64,000 nucleotides of DNA from NCBI GenBank assembly GCA_964017065.1, contig OZ024783.1:4657399-4721398 (forward strand), given 5' to 3'. Position 1 is the first letter of the stretch; each line of letters begins with the position of its first letter. Shown piece by piece: positions 39,107 to 48,772 of the stretch. Under the pieces are notes generated by a model that was not told the DNA's origin, did not search any database, and worked only from the letters and a program-made list of their open reading frames with translations. Made by a program: the position numbers and the translations under genes. Source of the DNA: Haliclona indistincta. Its lineage: Eukaryota > Porifera > Demospongiae > Haplosclerida > Chalinidae.

Positions 39107-39603
39107 CCCTTCAAGTGCGGACAGCAATTCTAGCCTCTATTTTGTGAATTTCACTAACCTTTGAAACCATTAGACAGACAAACTAGCGCTGCGATCACCG
39201 TTAATATGCAAAATCAACTTGCACAACGTGCGGGCTTGTTGTCAATGACAATTGCGGTTAACCACGCCCACTTGTCGATCTACCAACTGTCGTGTGCTAG
39301 AATCACTCTCACCGGAGCAAAAAACGCCGCTTGTTTGGTCAAAACAGCACGTGTGAGACAAAGTTAGTGCACGTATGGCTGCTTTTTATGTCAAGAAGCC
39401 CCTGGAGACCCAGTGGTGCTAGGTGATCCCGCCATAGCTCTGCTTGACGGGGCCGCAGGCCCCGCCAATGGCTCGCAATCACACCCCACATAGCTGTATT
39501 TGGTCTATAGGTGAAATAAACTATCTTCGAATTTTAACGCCCACTTCCGGTGACGTCAAACTTGCCGGGCGACTATAGTTGCCCGCCGCATGTGAAGGGT
39601 TAA
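39103..39603. mobile_element. 497-base TTAA element, tandem copy 2
   Basis: Reads identical to the preceding copy and shares its TTAA at 39103-39106. An inverted third full copy lies at 55085-55585 with the same 497-base spacing and a few differences. Confidence 0.92.
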
Positions 39604-40102
39604 TGGACATGATAGTAGAAATTATGCATGTATCTGGTCAGAAATAGATCAGAAACTCCTAAAAATGCCTGAACTATTTTTTCAATAAATGGACTTTTTT
39701 CCAAAATGGTCTTTACCCACCCACCCTCTTTTTGGCTTCGGGTCGAAACTTTTAGTACTGCAACCCCCTGCCTACTAGTATCCTTGTGACTGCAACAGAA
39801 GAACTAACGGCTTGTTTATGAATTATTGTCTGACGTTCGATGCATGCAAACTAAACAATCCAATAGTGACAAAATATATATCGTCTGCTTGAGAAGCGAC
39901 CGAACATTTCAAAATTTTTGACAACGATATTGTGTATGCAAATATTAATTCTAGAATGCATGATTTTACAAAGAAACTGTAACAACATTCAGCTTAAATT
40001 AGCATGTTAAGGGTGCTCGGTCATTATTAATATTCATCAGGCGGTCAGTACTTGTGAATATCATTATGTGGTTGTGAATATCATTTCGTGCTTTGTAGTA
40101 CC

Positions 40103-40786
40103 TTAAGGTGGCGGGATACCGTTTTAATGAGATTCATGACTTTGCAAGGGGCTATTTCTTTTTAAGCCAAGTCTATCTGTGCAGACGGATTTGCAGTGTG
40201 CGCTTTGTTTGTCTATAGATAGGCATCGATAATAGCAAGTTTCAGCCACGTAGTGTTCGCCGACGAGCTTGCCTGTGAAGACTAAAGACGATCGAGTTTT
40301 TACAATTTTTCTTTAGTTGTGTGAAAAGTACGAAGCTAAAACTGCTCTTGCAAGCTCATCTTCCGTTCGTGGAGGAGCCTGCGTATCAATTTCGCCGAGC
40401 AATGCTCGCACGCGATACTACAGCTGCGTACTCTGTACTGCCTGGCAGTACGTAGCTGCAGTATCGCGTATGAGCATTGCTCGGCGAAATCGATATGCAG
40501 GCTCCTCCACGAACGGAAGATGAGCTTGCAAGAGCAGTTTTAGCTTCGTACTTTTCACACAACTAAAGAAAAATTGTAAAAACTCGATCGGGTTTAGTCT
40601 TCACAGGCGAGCTCGTTGTTCCGTGATGGCGAACACTACGTGGCTGAAACTTGCTATTATCGATGCCTATCTATAGAAAAACAAAGCGCACACTGCAACT
40701 CAGTCTGCACAGATAGACTTGGCTTAAAAAGAAATAGCCACTTGCAAAGTCATGAATCTAATTAAAACGGTATCCCGCCACCTTAA
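40103..40786. mobile_element. TTAA foldback element
   Basis: Palindrome of 684 bases with ends TTAAGGTGGCGGGATACC / GGTATCCCGCCACCTTAA. Homologous throughout to the foldback at 30162-30859. TTAA at both edges. Inserted in the left terminal repeat of the element at 40099-42832. Confidence 0.9.
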
Positions 40787-41297
40787 AACCAGTAATTTAA
40801 TCTACCACTTAATTTTATGACAAGCCAAAGGGGACAATAATATTATTATAAAACACAATATTTTCATGGTCAAAATTTGATTATTGCTTGGGTAAATTCA
40901 TTTGTGCATGGGTAAATTCATTTTTGCATGGGCAAAATCATTTTTAGCATGGGCAATTTGATTTGACCATGGGAAGAGTCTTTCTTGGCTTGGGCAAATT
41001 GATTTGAGCATGGGCAATTAGATTTGAGCATGAGCAAATTCATTGTTAGCATTGGCAACTTATTTGAGCATGGGCAACTCATTGGTGCATGGTCACATTC
41101 ATTAAATTTACATTGGCAATTCAGTTTATTTTCATGCGCAAAATAATGATCGCTCATTGGTATACGCAAACCCCAGCAACATTATTGCATGCGCAAACGT
41201 TTTTTGCATGGGTAAAAATTCGTCAAAATTCGCTCAGGCTCGTCAACACGTTGGTCACACCCCGAAGAGCCTTATGGCTGGTAACAAAGCAGCACAC

Positions 41298-41722
41298 TCC
41301 AGGCTCAAGCAGAGACCGCTAACCAGCTATACTACTTGCAAGTACTATCTAAGGCAATTCTGTAGTTGGACACTGACAGTTTAATTTTTTGCTCATGACA
41401 CTGCTTGCTGACGCTACGAGACGCCTACTCGAACTTAGTAACTGTTCGCTAGGACGAAGTCGAGCATTGCAAGCAGTGCTAGGAGTAAGAAACTGCTACA
41501 GACAAGTACCATTCAATCATGGTAATTCTGTAGAGGACAGTTTCTTGCTCCTTGCAATGCCCTAGCGAACAGTTACTATTTACTAAGTTCGAGTAGGCGT
41601 CTCGGAGCGTCAGCAAGCAGTGTCATGAGCAAAAAATTAAACTGTCAGTGTCCAACTACAGAATTGCCTTAGATAGTACTTGCAAGTAGTATAGCTGGTT
41701 AGCGGTCTCTGCTTGAGCCTGG
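41298..41722. mobile_element. Inner hairpin of about 425 bases
   Basis: Arms of about 190 bases are inverted copies (CCAGGCTCAAGCAGAGACC against GGTCTCTGCTTGAGCCTGG) with a centre near 41510. Lies between the arms of the larger element. Confidence 0.8.
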
Positions 41723-41736
41723 AGATAGTGTTGTTT

Positions 41737-42115
41737 TGGTTAACTAAAACTAATACTAAAACCCTTTTAGTTTAAGGAAATTTGTTTTAGTTTACTAAAC
41801 TAAAACTAAACTATATTTAGTACCTAAACCTTAACTAAAACTAATACTAAACTAAAATAATAACTTGCTACTAAGGCAACAAGTGGCTACTTTAGTGACT
41901 CAGTCTCTGTTCAATGCCAGGCGTTATATTACAATGTACAATATAGCTAATCTTCAATAACTGTCACGTATAAGTGCCACATCTATAACTCATTATACTA
42001 CATTAATTTTCATGTGTTACTAAAACTAATACTAAACTAAAACTTTACTAAAACTAAAACTAAACTATAATGAAATTCCAAACCCTTACTACTACTAAAA
42101 CTAAACTAAAATTAA
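41737..42115. repeat. ACTAAAACTAA-type degenerate tandem repeats
   Basis: Two blocks (41737-41865 and 42005-42115) of short units such as AAACTAAAACTAATACT, separated by about 140 bases of unrelated sequence. Confidence 0.85.
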
Positions 42116-43397
42116 AAATGGCTACTAAAACAACACTACCTGGAGAGTGCTGCTTTGTTACCAGCCATAAGGCTCTTCGGGGTGTGACCAACGTGTTGAC
42201 GAGCCTGAGCGAATTTTGACGAATTTTTACCCATGCAAAAAACGTTTGCGCATGCAATAATGTTGCTGGGGTTTGCGCATACCAATGAGCGATCATTATT
42301 TTGCGCATGAAAATAAACTGAATTGTCAATGTAAATGTAATGAATGTGACCATGCACCAATGAGTTGCCCATGCTCAAATAAGTTGCCAATGCTAACAAT
42401 GAATTTGCTCATGCTCAAATCTAATTGCCCATGCTCAAATCAATTTGCCCATGCCAAGAAAGACTTTTCCCATGGTCAAATCAAATTGCCCATGCTAAAA
42501 TGATTTTGCCCATGCACAAATGAATTTACCCATGCAATAATCAAATTTTGACCATGAAAATATTGTGTTTCATAATATTGTCCCCTTTGGCCTGCCATAA
42601 TAATTTAGCGTTTTGCCATTGAAGACATTTAGCGTGTACTAATTTTAGCGTTTGGCTGCTATAATATTATGAGATTCATGCTCGTTAACAGTCATTATTA
42701 CTGCGAAACCACAGCTATGCAGAATGAATCTCATTAAAGTTAAATTTTAGCGCTTGCTAAATTTAGCTTTTATGACCTCACTCGCTAAAAACGCTAAAAT
42801 TAGTGGTCGCTAAAATTACTGGTTTTAAGGTATGCTGTACTTCGTGTACGTGCTGGGAAAGCACAAAACAGTATAAAACCCGAGCATGAAGCGTTGGACT
42901 ACGCTTATACAATGCAAAGATGGTCAGCCAACACTGTAACGGAGAGCTTTTTCGAATTGCGTACTCAACAGCCAAGATAAGTTACGTAAGTACTGTTTGT
43001 CGCTGTTTTACTGCCAAAAGCTCTCCGTTACTGGATTCCTCGTGTCGAGATAGCCACAGAAACGTGGTTTTAGCAACCAGACATGCTCTGCAAATAAGTT
43101 TTTCAGAAAAGTAGGCGTGGTTTTTTGTCGCGCCTAGCCTCTGGCGGTCCTTCCCGGTAAGCTGTCTCGCTAAAACTTGGTATACAAGCAGTACTTCCAG
43201 TCGTGTTGTTATGCAGCCAGCGATGCGCTCGTAGCTGCTTTACATGAAATCTGGCCCATAGCAACAGCGCCGCCTCATGAATAGTAATAATGACCGAGTA
43301 CCCTTACTTGCCCTGTAAACGATCAAACAGCCTGTATGCTGTTTAGTGGAGACGCGGTAGCAGTTGTGCTTTCGATTTAATCAATTTATAAAGAGAA

Positions 43398-43824
43398 AAT
43401 ATTTTCAAAAATATATGGTTTCTGACATTGTTACCACAAGCTAGACACTGTCTGCTTGCTTCCGACAACTTAACTGAAAAGTGCTGTCAGACTTGGTTTC
43501 ACGGCAGAGGCGTGATGTTCGCACTGCATATTATGAGAAAAACGTGCTATGACAAGGTTGGCAGGGTCCACAGATGAATTTCGCGAAAGTATGTGAAGCT
43601 GACAGTAGATATGTATACTCCCGTGAAATTCATCCCTGTCCAACAGTAGGCGGTCACCTCGTCATAGTGCGCTTTTCTCATTATATTCAGTGCGAACATA
43701 CCATCACGCCTCTGCCGTGAAACCAAGTACAGCACTTTTCAGTTAAGTTGTCAGAAGTAGGCAGACAGTGTCTATAGCATGTGGGAACAATGTCAGAAAC
43801 CGTATATATTTTTGAAAATATTTT
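43398..43824. mobile_element. Foldback of about 430 bases
   Basis: Inverted arms AATATTTTCAAAAATATAT / ATATATTTTTGAAAATATTTT-type. They include a pair CGGCAGAGGCGTGATG / CATCACGCCTCTGCCG, with the centre near 43595. The 43830-44340 stretch after it holds nothing I can identify. Confidence 0.8.
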
Positions 43825-44339
43825 AATTATCTGTATTTTTTGGTGCCATTGTGCCAACTTGTTATACACAAGCGAATGAAGGACAGAAGATAAGAGATGA
43901 TAGAGGAAAGCAACCCTAGGACAACAAGAGTACATACTTTTGAAAAAAGCATGAGCTTGGCAAGGGTGGGATAAATAATTAAGAGCATATAGACAAGAGT
44001 ACTGAAGTCGACGGCAAGCAACGTACGACTACCGCATCTCCAGCGAACAACACTATAGTACTGACACACGAGAAGCAACTCACTTCAAAAATTTTTCTGC
44101 TTCCATAGCCTCTACAGCCTTCCGTGAAGGCATCCTCTGTCTCATTGACACTCGCTTTGACATCTCGATACAGGTTTTGTTGAGCGACACACCCTAGTCA
44201 GTTAAGGTAGGGCGTGTCACGGAATCCGCCCCCCTCATTAATTTTTGTTCCAGGGGTCCATAATTGATACAGGGCCGCCCGGAACTTTCCATATGAACTA
44301 CATTTGATAGCGAAGATCTTGTCGTGACTAACTGAAGCC

Positions 44340-44969
44340 GTATACACTTTGAAGAGACTATGACCAATACACTGAGATACGTGTGACTGTAGTTGTAACA
44401 GACCAAGGCCACACATACCAGCACGAAAGAGCACTACTCTTAATGTTGTATGTACTGCTAGTAAATGACAACCCACCTGTGCCAGCGCAGTCTCTTTATG
44501 CCATAATTGCCATTAACATCAGTGAAGGAATGGCTGCTCCATCTGGAAGTCTTATAAGCATTAGTGTGTATGACAAAGACACTAGTATACAGTTTCGATA
44601 CTTTCAATTTGTGATCACTAATGGTAATGATCCATCTCTGCCAAAATTCAACATTGGTCTCACTAATGGTCAACTGTCGCTAGCCAGCATGTTAGACTGA
44701 GAAACACAAGACTTTTATAACCTCACTGTTCAAATAACAGACACGTCATCACCTGCACATTCGCTGACTGCTACCACATACATTGAAGTGACTATTGACG
44801 ACATAAATGACAACAAGCCAGAGTTTTCATCACTTACAGTTGCAACTATCACAGAAAACAATATCATTGGTGACAGTTTCTACCAAGCCAATGCCATTGA
44901 GACGCCAATAGTGAGATAACATACTCCATTGAAAGAATAGCAGAGGCGGATGACAGTGGTAATGTAAAC
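44340..44969 (+). pseudogene. Decayed 5' part of a cadherin gene
   Basis: Cadherin repeat signatures are readable but in broken frames: TEIRVTVVVTDQG near 44372, VNDNPPV near 44463, NGQLSLASMLD followed by a stop at 44698-44700 where an Arg codon is normal in the LDRE motif, NLTVQITDTSSPAHS after that stop, and INDNKPEFSS near 44800. A frameshift follows near 44905, before the ITYSIE stretch. At least three disabling changes lie in about 600 bases, so this half cannot encode an intact protein as sequenced. It runs directly into the intact 3' half. Confidence 0.75.
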
Positions 44970-46221
44970 TTGCCTTTGAAACTACACAATAAATATAACT
45001 TGTTTTCAATCGATCAAACTACTGGCACAGTAACAGCTAACACTGTACTTGATAGAGAAGGCTTGCACAGTTTTAGAATGAATATTACTGCCATGGACAA
45101 AGGAACGGAACCTCATACTTCGATACTTGACCTTTGGGTGCAGGTATGTGAATTGAATGATAATGCTCCTCAATTTCCGAAGGATATACATTCTTCACCA
45201 GTGAAAAAAACTTCTAAAGGAACAATTGTGGGCACACAATTACGAATGTTGAGCTCAGATGGTGACCATGGAGCATTTTGTGTCCAGGACACGAACAATG
45301 TGCAAGACAATGTGATAGAATACGAACTTGAAAACAGTAATGAAATAGTTATTTTGACAGTAAGAGAGAGTGGTGAAATTATAGTTATTGGAGACATTGA
45401 CTATGAAAAGACACAAGAGGCAACATTAAGAATCAAAGCTTTTGATCTTGGAGACCCACCGCTTGAAACTAGCACCACTGTGACAATCAACATACTAGAC
45501 CTCAATGACAATGCTCCTGTGTTCGATCAATCACGCTACGAAGCTTCTGTACCAGACAATGCAACAGTCGGGACTAGACTTGAAGTCATGATTGTAGTCA
45601 CAGATATAGACAGTGGTAAAAATGGAGCTTTTGACGTATCACTATCGGGAATAGGAGCTAGAGACTTTGAAATTGATGAAACTGGTTTTGTAAGAGTTAA
45701 CCAACCACCTAAAAAAGGGATTCTATCTTCGTACCACCTAACAATTTCAGCCATTGATAGAGGTTCACCTTCGTTGAACAGCACAGCATATTTAGTCATT
45801 AATGTAGTTGATGGCAATGTTGATCCGTCTTGGACAGTGATAATCATTGTCCCGATTTTTATCATCATCGTCATGGCAATTCTTTGCCTGCTGCTTTTTA
45901 TCTGTTGTCGGTAAGCAAATGATTTAGATGGACAGCAAAATCAGTTAATATTTTTTTAATACAGCAAAATCAGAGCCAAAAAATTGCGACAGAAAATTAA
46001 AAGTTCAAGCAGCAGTTCTCTAGTTGAAAAACCTGATCCCGGTAATGCAGTTATTCATTCATTATTATGCATTAAAATTGTCTAATCCTTCTTTAGAATT
46101 TGAAATGAATGAAAAGGTTGATTTAGAACAACAAACAAACACTACAGGAGAGTTGGAAGGACAAGACAAAAAGGAACAAAAACCTGTCACTAAGTATGCT
46201 TGGGAAACTGACGAGCTATAA
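44970..46221 (+). CDS. Cadherin, membrane-proximal repeats, transmembrane segment and short tail
   Basis: Three exons, 44970 (or upstream) to 45910, 45965-46041 and 46097-46221, with matching phases. The first holds about three cadherin repeats with calcium-binding motifs (LDREGLHSF, LNDNAPQFP, DLNDNAPVFD, IDRGSPS). It then has a transmembrane helix (WTVIIIVPIFIIIVMAILCL) ending in FICCR at the splice site. The two small exons give a charged tail of about 60 residues ending KYAWETDEL with no recognised catenin-binding motif. AATAAA follows at 46247. Cadherins mediate calcium-dependent adhesion. No start codon or signal peptide is visible and the region upstream is broken. It is therefore either a remnant of a dead gene or the 3' end of a gene whose 5' exons are mis-sequenced. 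Confidence 0.75.
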
Positions 46222-46246
46222 TTGTTGATAATTATTATGTGTAACT

Positions 46247-46252
46247 AATAAA
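46247..46252 (+). promoter_or_regulatory. Polyadenylation signal AATAAA
   Basis: Canonical hexamer 26 bases after the cadherin stop codon. Confidence 0.6.
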
Positions 46253-46987
46253 ACTTTTTGGAATAAGTATTCACCAATGAAGCTAATTAACCTTGTACCA
46301 TGAAGTCCTGAGTTGTTGCTATACAATGTACCACAGTGTCCGGATTATTAGGGATTTCCACTGTAGTAGTTTTAGTAATTTTAAAAACAATAATTTAGCA
46401 AGTTGCACGGACACACAATAGCAATATACACATGCTAACACAAGGCGTGCACCCAAAAAGAAAATAAATAAAGAAAAAAATTATTTTAGGTTTCTTAAAA
46501 ATAATGATGAAAAGGTTGAAATACTTACAATATCATAATTAAGATTATTCCAGGCTTTACAAGGAGAAGGGGAAAAGGAGCAGAGAATGAGTTAATCTTA
46601 GACTGATGATCAAGAAGGGTGAGAGGATGCAGGTGTCTTGAAGAATAGGGGATCCTCCTTAACTCAACAAGTGCATTGGGGAAGTCAATAAGAGTGTTTA
46701 GGCTAGTTTACATAGTACATAGCTTCATGTGTGCTCTTCTGTCCGGGTATAATTCTTATTTTGACTCAGTCCCCGATGGAGTGATTGTTCTTGGCTGTAT
46801 AACTAGCTATAATTAATGTCTAATGGTAGACAGACAAAAAATCTGCACACTACAACTCCAGCTACACCATTAGCTATACAGAAAGTTTATTGCTAGCCTC
46901 CGCCTCCTGTTGCTTCATTGCTTCCTGACCCTTCTGTAAACCCACCTGACTTTCTTGATGTTACAGACCTTTAGATTTACACGTTAA
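46253..46987. other. Intergenic stretch, nothing recognised
   Basis: AT-rich sequence between the cadherin 3' end and the next transposon. No supported exon, RNA or repeat family seen. Confidence 0.5.
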
Positions 46988-47862
46988 TAGACCTTTTCGG
47001 TGCGAATCGCATCCCTCGATGTTACGCCCACTTTTGGAGGGCAAGAGCTGGCAAACAGCGCTATGGCGGCAATCTGGCTACCGCCATCGTAAGTTCAACT
47101 ATCCAGACGACTTCGGCCCTAGCTAAGGATCGTCGGAGGGGGGGGGGGTGTTCTGAACAGAGCCTCTGGCCCTCACTAAGGATCGTCGGCATTCCTCCTG
47201 TACCTAAACCAGAACCTTTTGGTAAACCCTAGCCTCGCCTCCAGGCCACTCCCCCTGCTGAGGAGATGGCCTGGTCCAGACTGTCTGCGCATGCTCCAAT
47301 ATTACCAGTAAAACCTGGTAATCAGTAAAACATCGCACACGATCGGGGCATTTTAACGCACACTATCGAGACATGTCCGTTTCATCTTCCTATTGAAACA
47401 GCTAGTTTAAACTACGCAAGAAGGCTTCTGGTGCAAAAATGCTGTTGTACCCAAAAGAAACGGCGTTTTTGGTCCGGAGAGAGTGATTCTAGCGTACAGA
47501 AGTGAGAAGTCGTTAGATCGTCAAGTGGGCGTGGCTAACTTCACTCGCAAACCTTTGCGTAAGAATCTCGTTGTGCAAGTTGGTATTGCGTATTATCTGT
47601 GATCACAGCACTAGTTTGTACGTGTAATGGTTACAAAGGTTAGTGAAATGCACAGAAACAACGGCTAGAATTACTGTCCGCACTTGGAGGGTTAACGGAA
47701 AATCTCCGCGCATGCGTATGCAGTCATTACCAGGCCATTATATTAAAAAATGGCCTGGATGCGAGGCTAGGTAAACCCTTGCCCTGAGTAGCGCGCGAAA
47801 AATGGGCGTAATCGGTAGTAATCGACTTCTGAACGAGGCGCGATTCGCACCGAAAAGGTCTA
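46988..47862. mobile_element. Inverted-repeat element enclosing two further insertions
   Basis: Ends TAGACCTTTTCGGTGCG and CGCACCGAAAAGGTCTA (about 22 bases matched). It contains SINE-like CTAAGGATCGTCGG blocks at 47115-47190 and the nested element at 47230. Confidence 0.8.
47230..47769. mobile_element. Nested TIR element with exact 9-base target duplication
   Basis: Ends TAGCCTCGCCTCCAGGCCA and TGGCCTGGATGCGAGGCTA. GGTAAACCC is present at 47221-47229 and 47770-47778. It encloses a diverged copy of the 497-base TTAA element (about 47340-47695, ending GTCCGCACTTGGAGGGTTAA). A 9-base duplication is typical of Mutator-like elements. Confidence 0.85.
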
Positions 47863-47875
47863 ACGTCTACTTTAG

Positions 47876-48033
47876 TCTGGCCGCTGCCCCTCCCCGCCTA
47901 TTGAGTGGGTGGTGGACGGCGTGTAGGGTCTAGCAAACATCATCGATTTTATATGAATATTAAATTTAATTATTGCAATGATAAGCCACTCAATAAGAGT
48001 CAATAGGCGGGGAGGGGCAGCGGCCAGACTAAC
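47876..48033. mobile_element. 158-base MITE with 32-base terminal repeats
   Basis: TAGTCTGGCCGCTGCCCC at the left edge and GGGGCAGCGGCCAGACTA at the right, continuing inward through CCGCCTATTGA / TCAATAGGCGG. Confidence 0.85.
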
Positions 48034-48075
48034 GTATACTTGTAACCTGCACTGTCACAATGAACTCGCATTTGA

Positions 48076-48328
48076 CATTTGTCCTGGGCGTGCGTTGGAT
48101 TGCAAGTGTTTCGCTCCAGCGTTTCTGTATCGTGTTCCTACAAGAATTGCGTGACGCTCTGTTGTCTTCCACCTAATTTTGGACAACTCTCCGTTCGCGG
48201 AGGCAAGAAAATATTAAGAAGAAGAGTGGCAGAACTGACTAATATTCAAGAAACTAGGCTTTATTTCGGGGAAAACGATGCAAATACATGTGAAGCACAA
48301 GAAGGCAAGTGTGCCATGTATCAGTGAG
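48076..48328 (+). other. Possible orphan coding exon
   Basis: The frame stays open and reads CSYKNCVTLCCLPPNF, KKILRRRVAELTNIQ and ETRLYFGENDANTC. It ends ATGTATCA followed by GTGAGTAT, a good splice donor. Composition looks coding, but I do not recognise a family, no start or downstream exon was found, and only one transposon-free flank exists. The 48330-48772 stretch holds nothing further recognised. Confidence 0.35.
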
Positions 48329-48772
48329 TATTCTCTGTGGTATCTACGGTCGCAGCATTTCAGTCGTGGTTAACACATGAGTTGATAACTAAAAACTCCA
48401 ACAAGAATAGATTTCAGCAGAACACAACATCAGCAGCAATAAGCAACACGAGACTAGCATGAACTCAACAGAAACACACACTCCTTAAATACAGAACTGA
48501 ACATGTGCAACTAGAATTTTCCACAGACAATTGAACACCACAGTCTGAAACACTAGACTATAATAATATTTACAAAAACTGTTAGACATGTTAACTAAAC
48601 TACTAAACGTATTATCAAACCACTTAGCTGATTGATAATAATACATTCAACAGCATGCACTATAAAAAGGACTGAAGGAAAGTTTCATTTGTTTAGTAAA
48701 ATATCCTTCACCTCTCCAAGAGATTTTCTATCAAAAAACAAACAAAAAATAGAGTAAGCTTGCTCTCACTCC

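Larger units (their letters stand above)
35790..39780. repeat. Dispersed repeat R, copy split by two insertions
   Basis: Pieces at 35790-36180, 38423-38605 and 39604-39780 together match, inverted, the continuous copy at 27570-28465. The gaps are filled by the palindromic-tip element (36181-38422) and the tandem 497-base elements (38606-39603). Confidence 0.8.
40099..42832. mobile_element. Inverted-repeat element with long arms and periodic CATGGGCAAATT repeats
   Basis: Termini are TACCTTAAAACCAGTAATTT inverted at the right end; a foldback has inserted into the left terminal TTAA. Arms of roughly 480 bases (about 40815-41300 and 42130-42590) are inverted copies. They contain a degenerate tandem repeat of about 20 bases (GCATGGGCAAATTGATTTGA-like, more than ten units). 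Between them are a hairpin at 41298-41722 and an ACTAAAACTAA-type array at 41737-42115. Confidence 0.75.
40007..43306. mobile_element. Outer inverted-repeat element with multiple nested insertions
   Basis: Ends TTAAGGGTGCTCGGTCA and TGACCGAGTACCCTTA, extending inward as ATTATTAATATTCAT / ATGAATAGTAATAAT and GGCGG / CCGCC. It encloses the element at 40099-42832. A smaller hairpin (CTGTAACGGAGAGCTTTT against AAAAGCTCTCCGTTAC) lies at 42933-43033. Confidence 0.7.
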
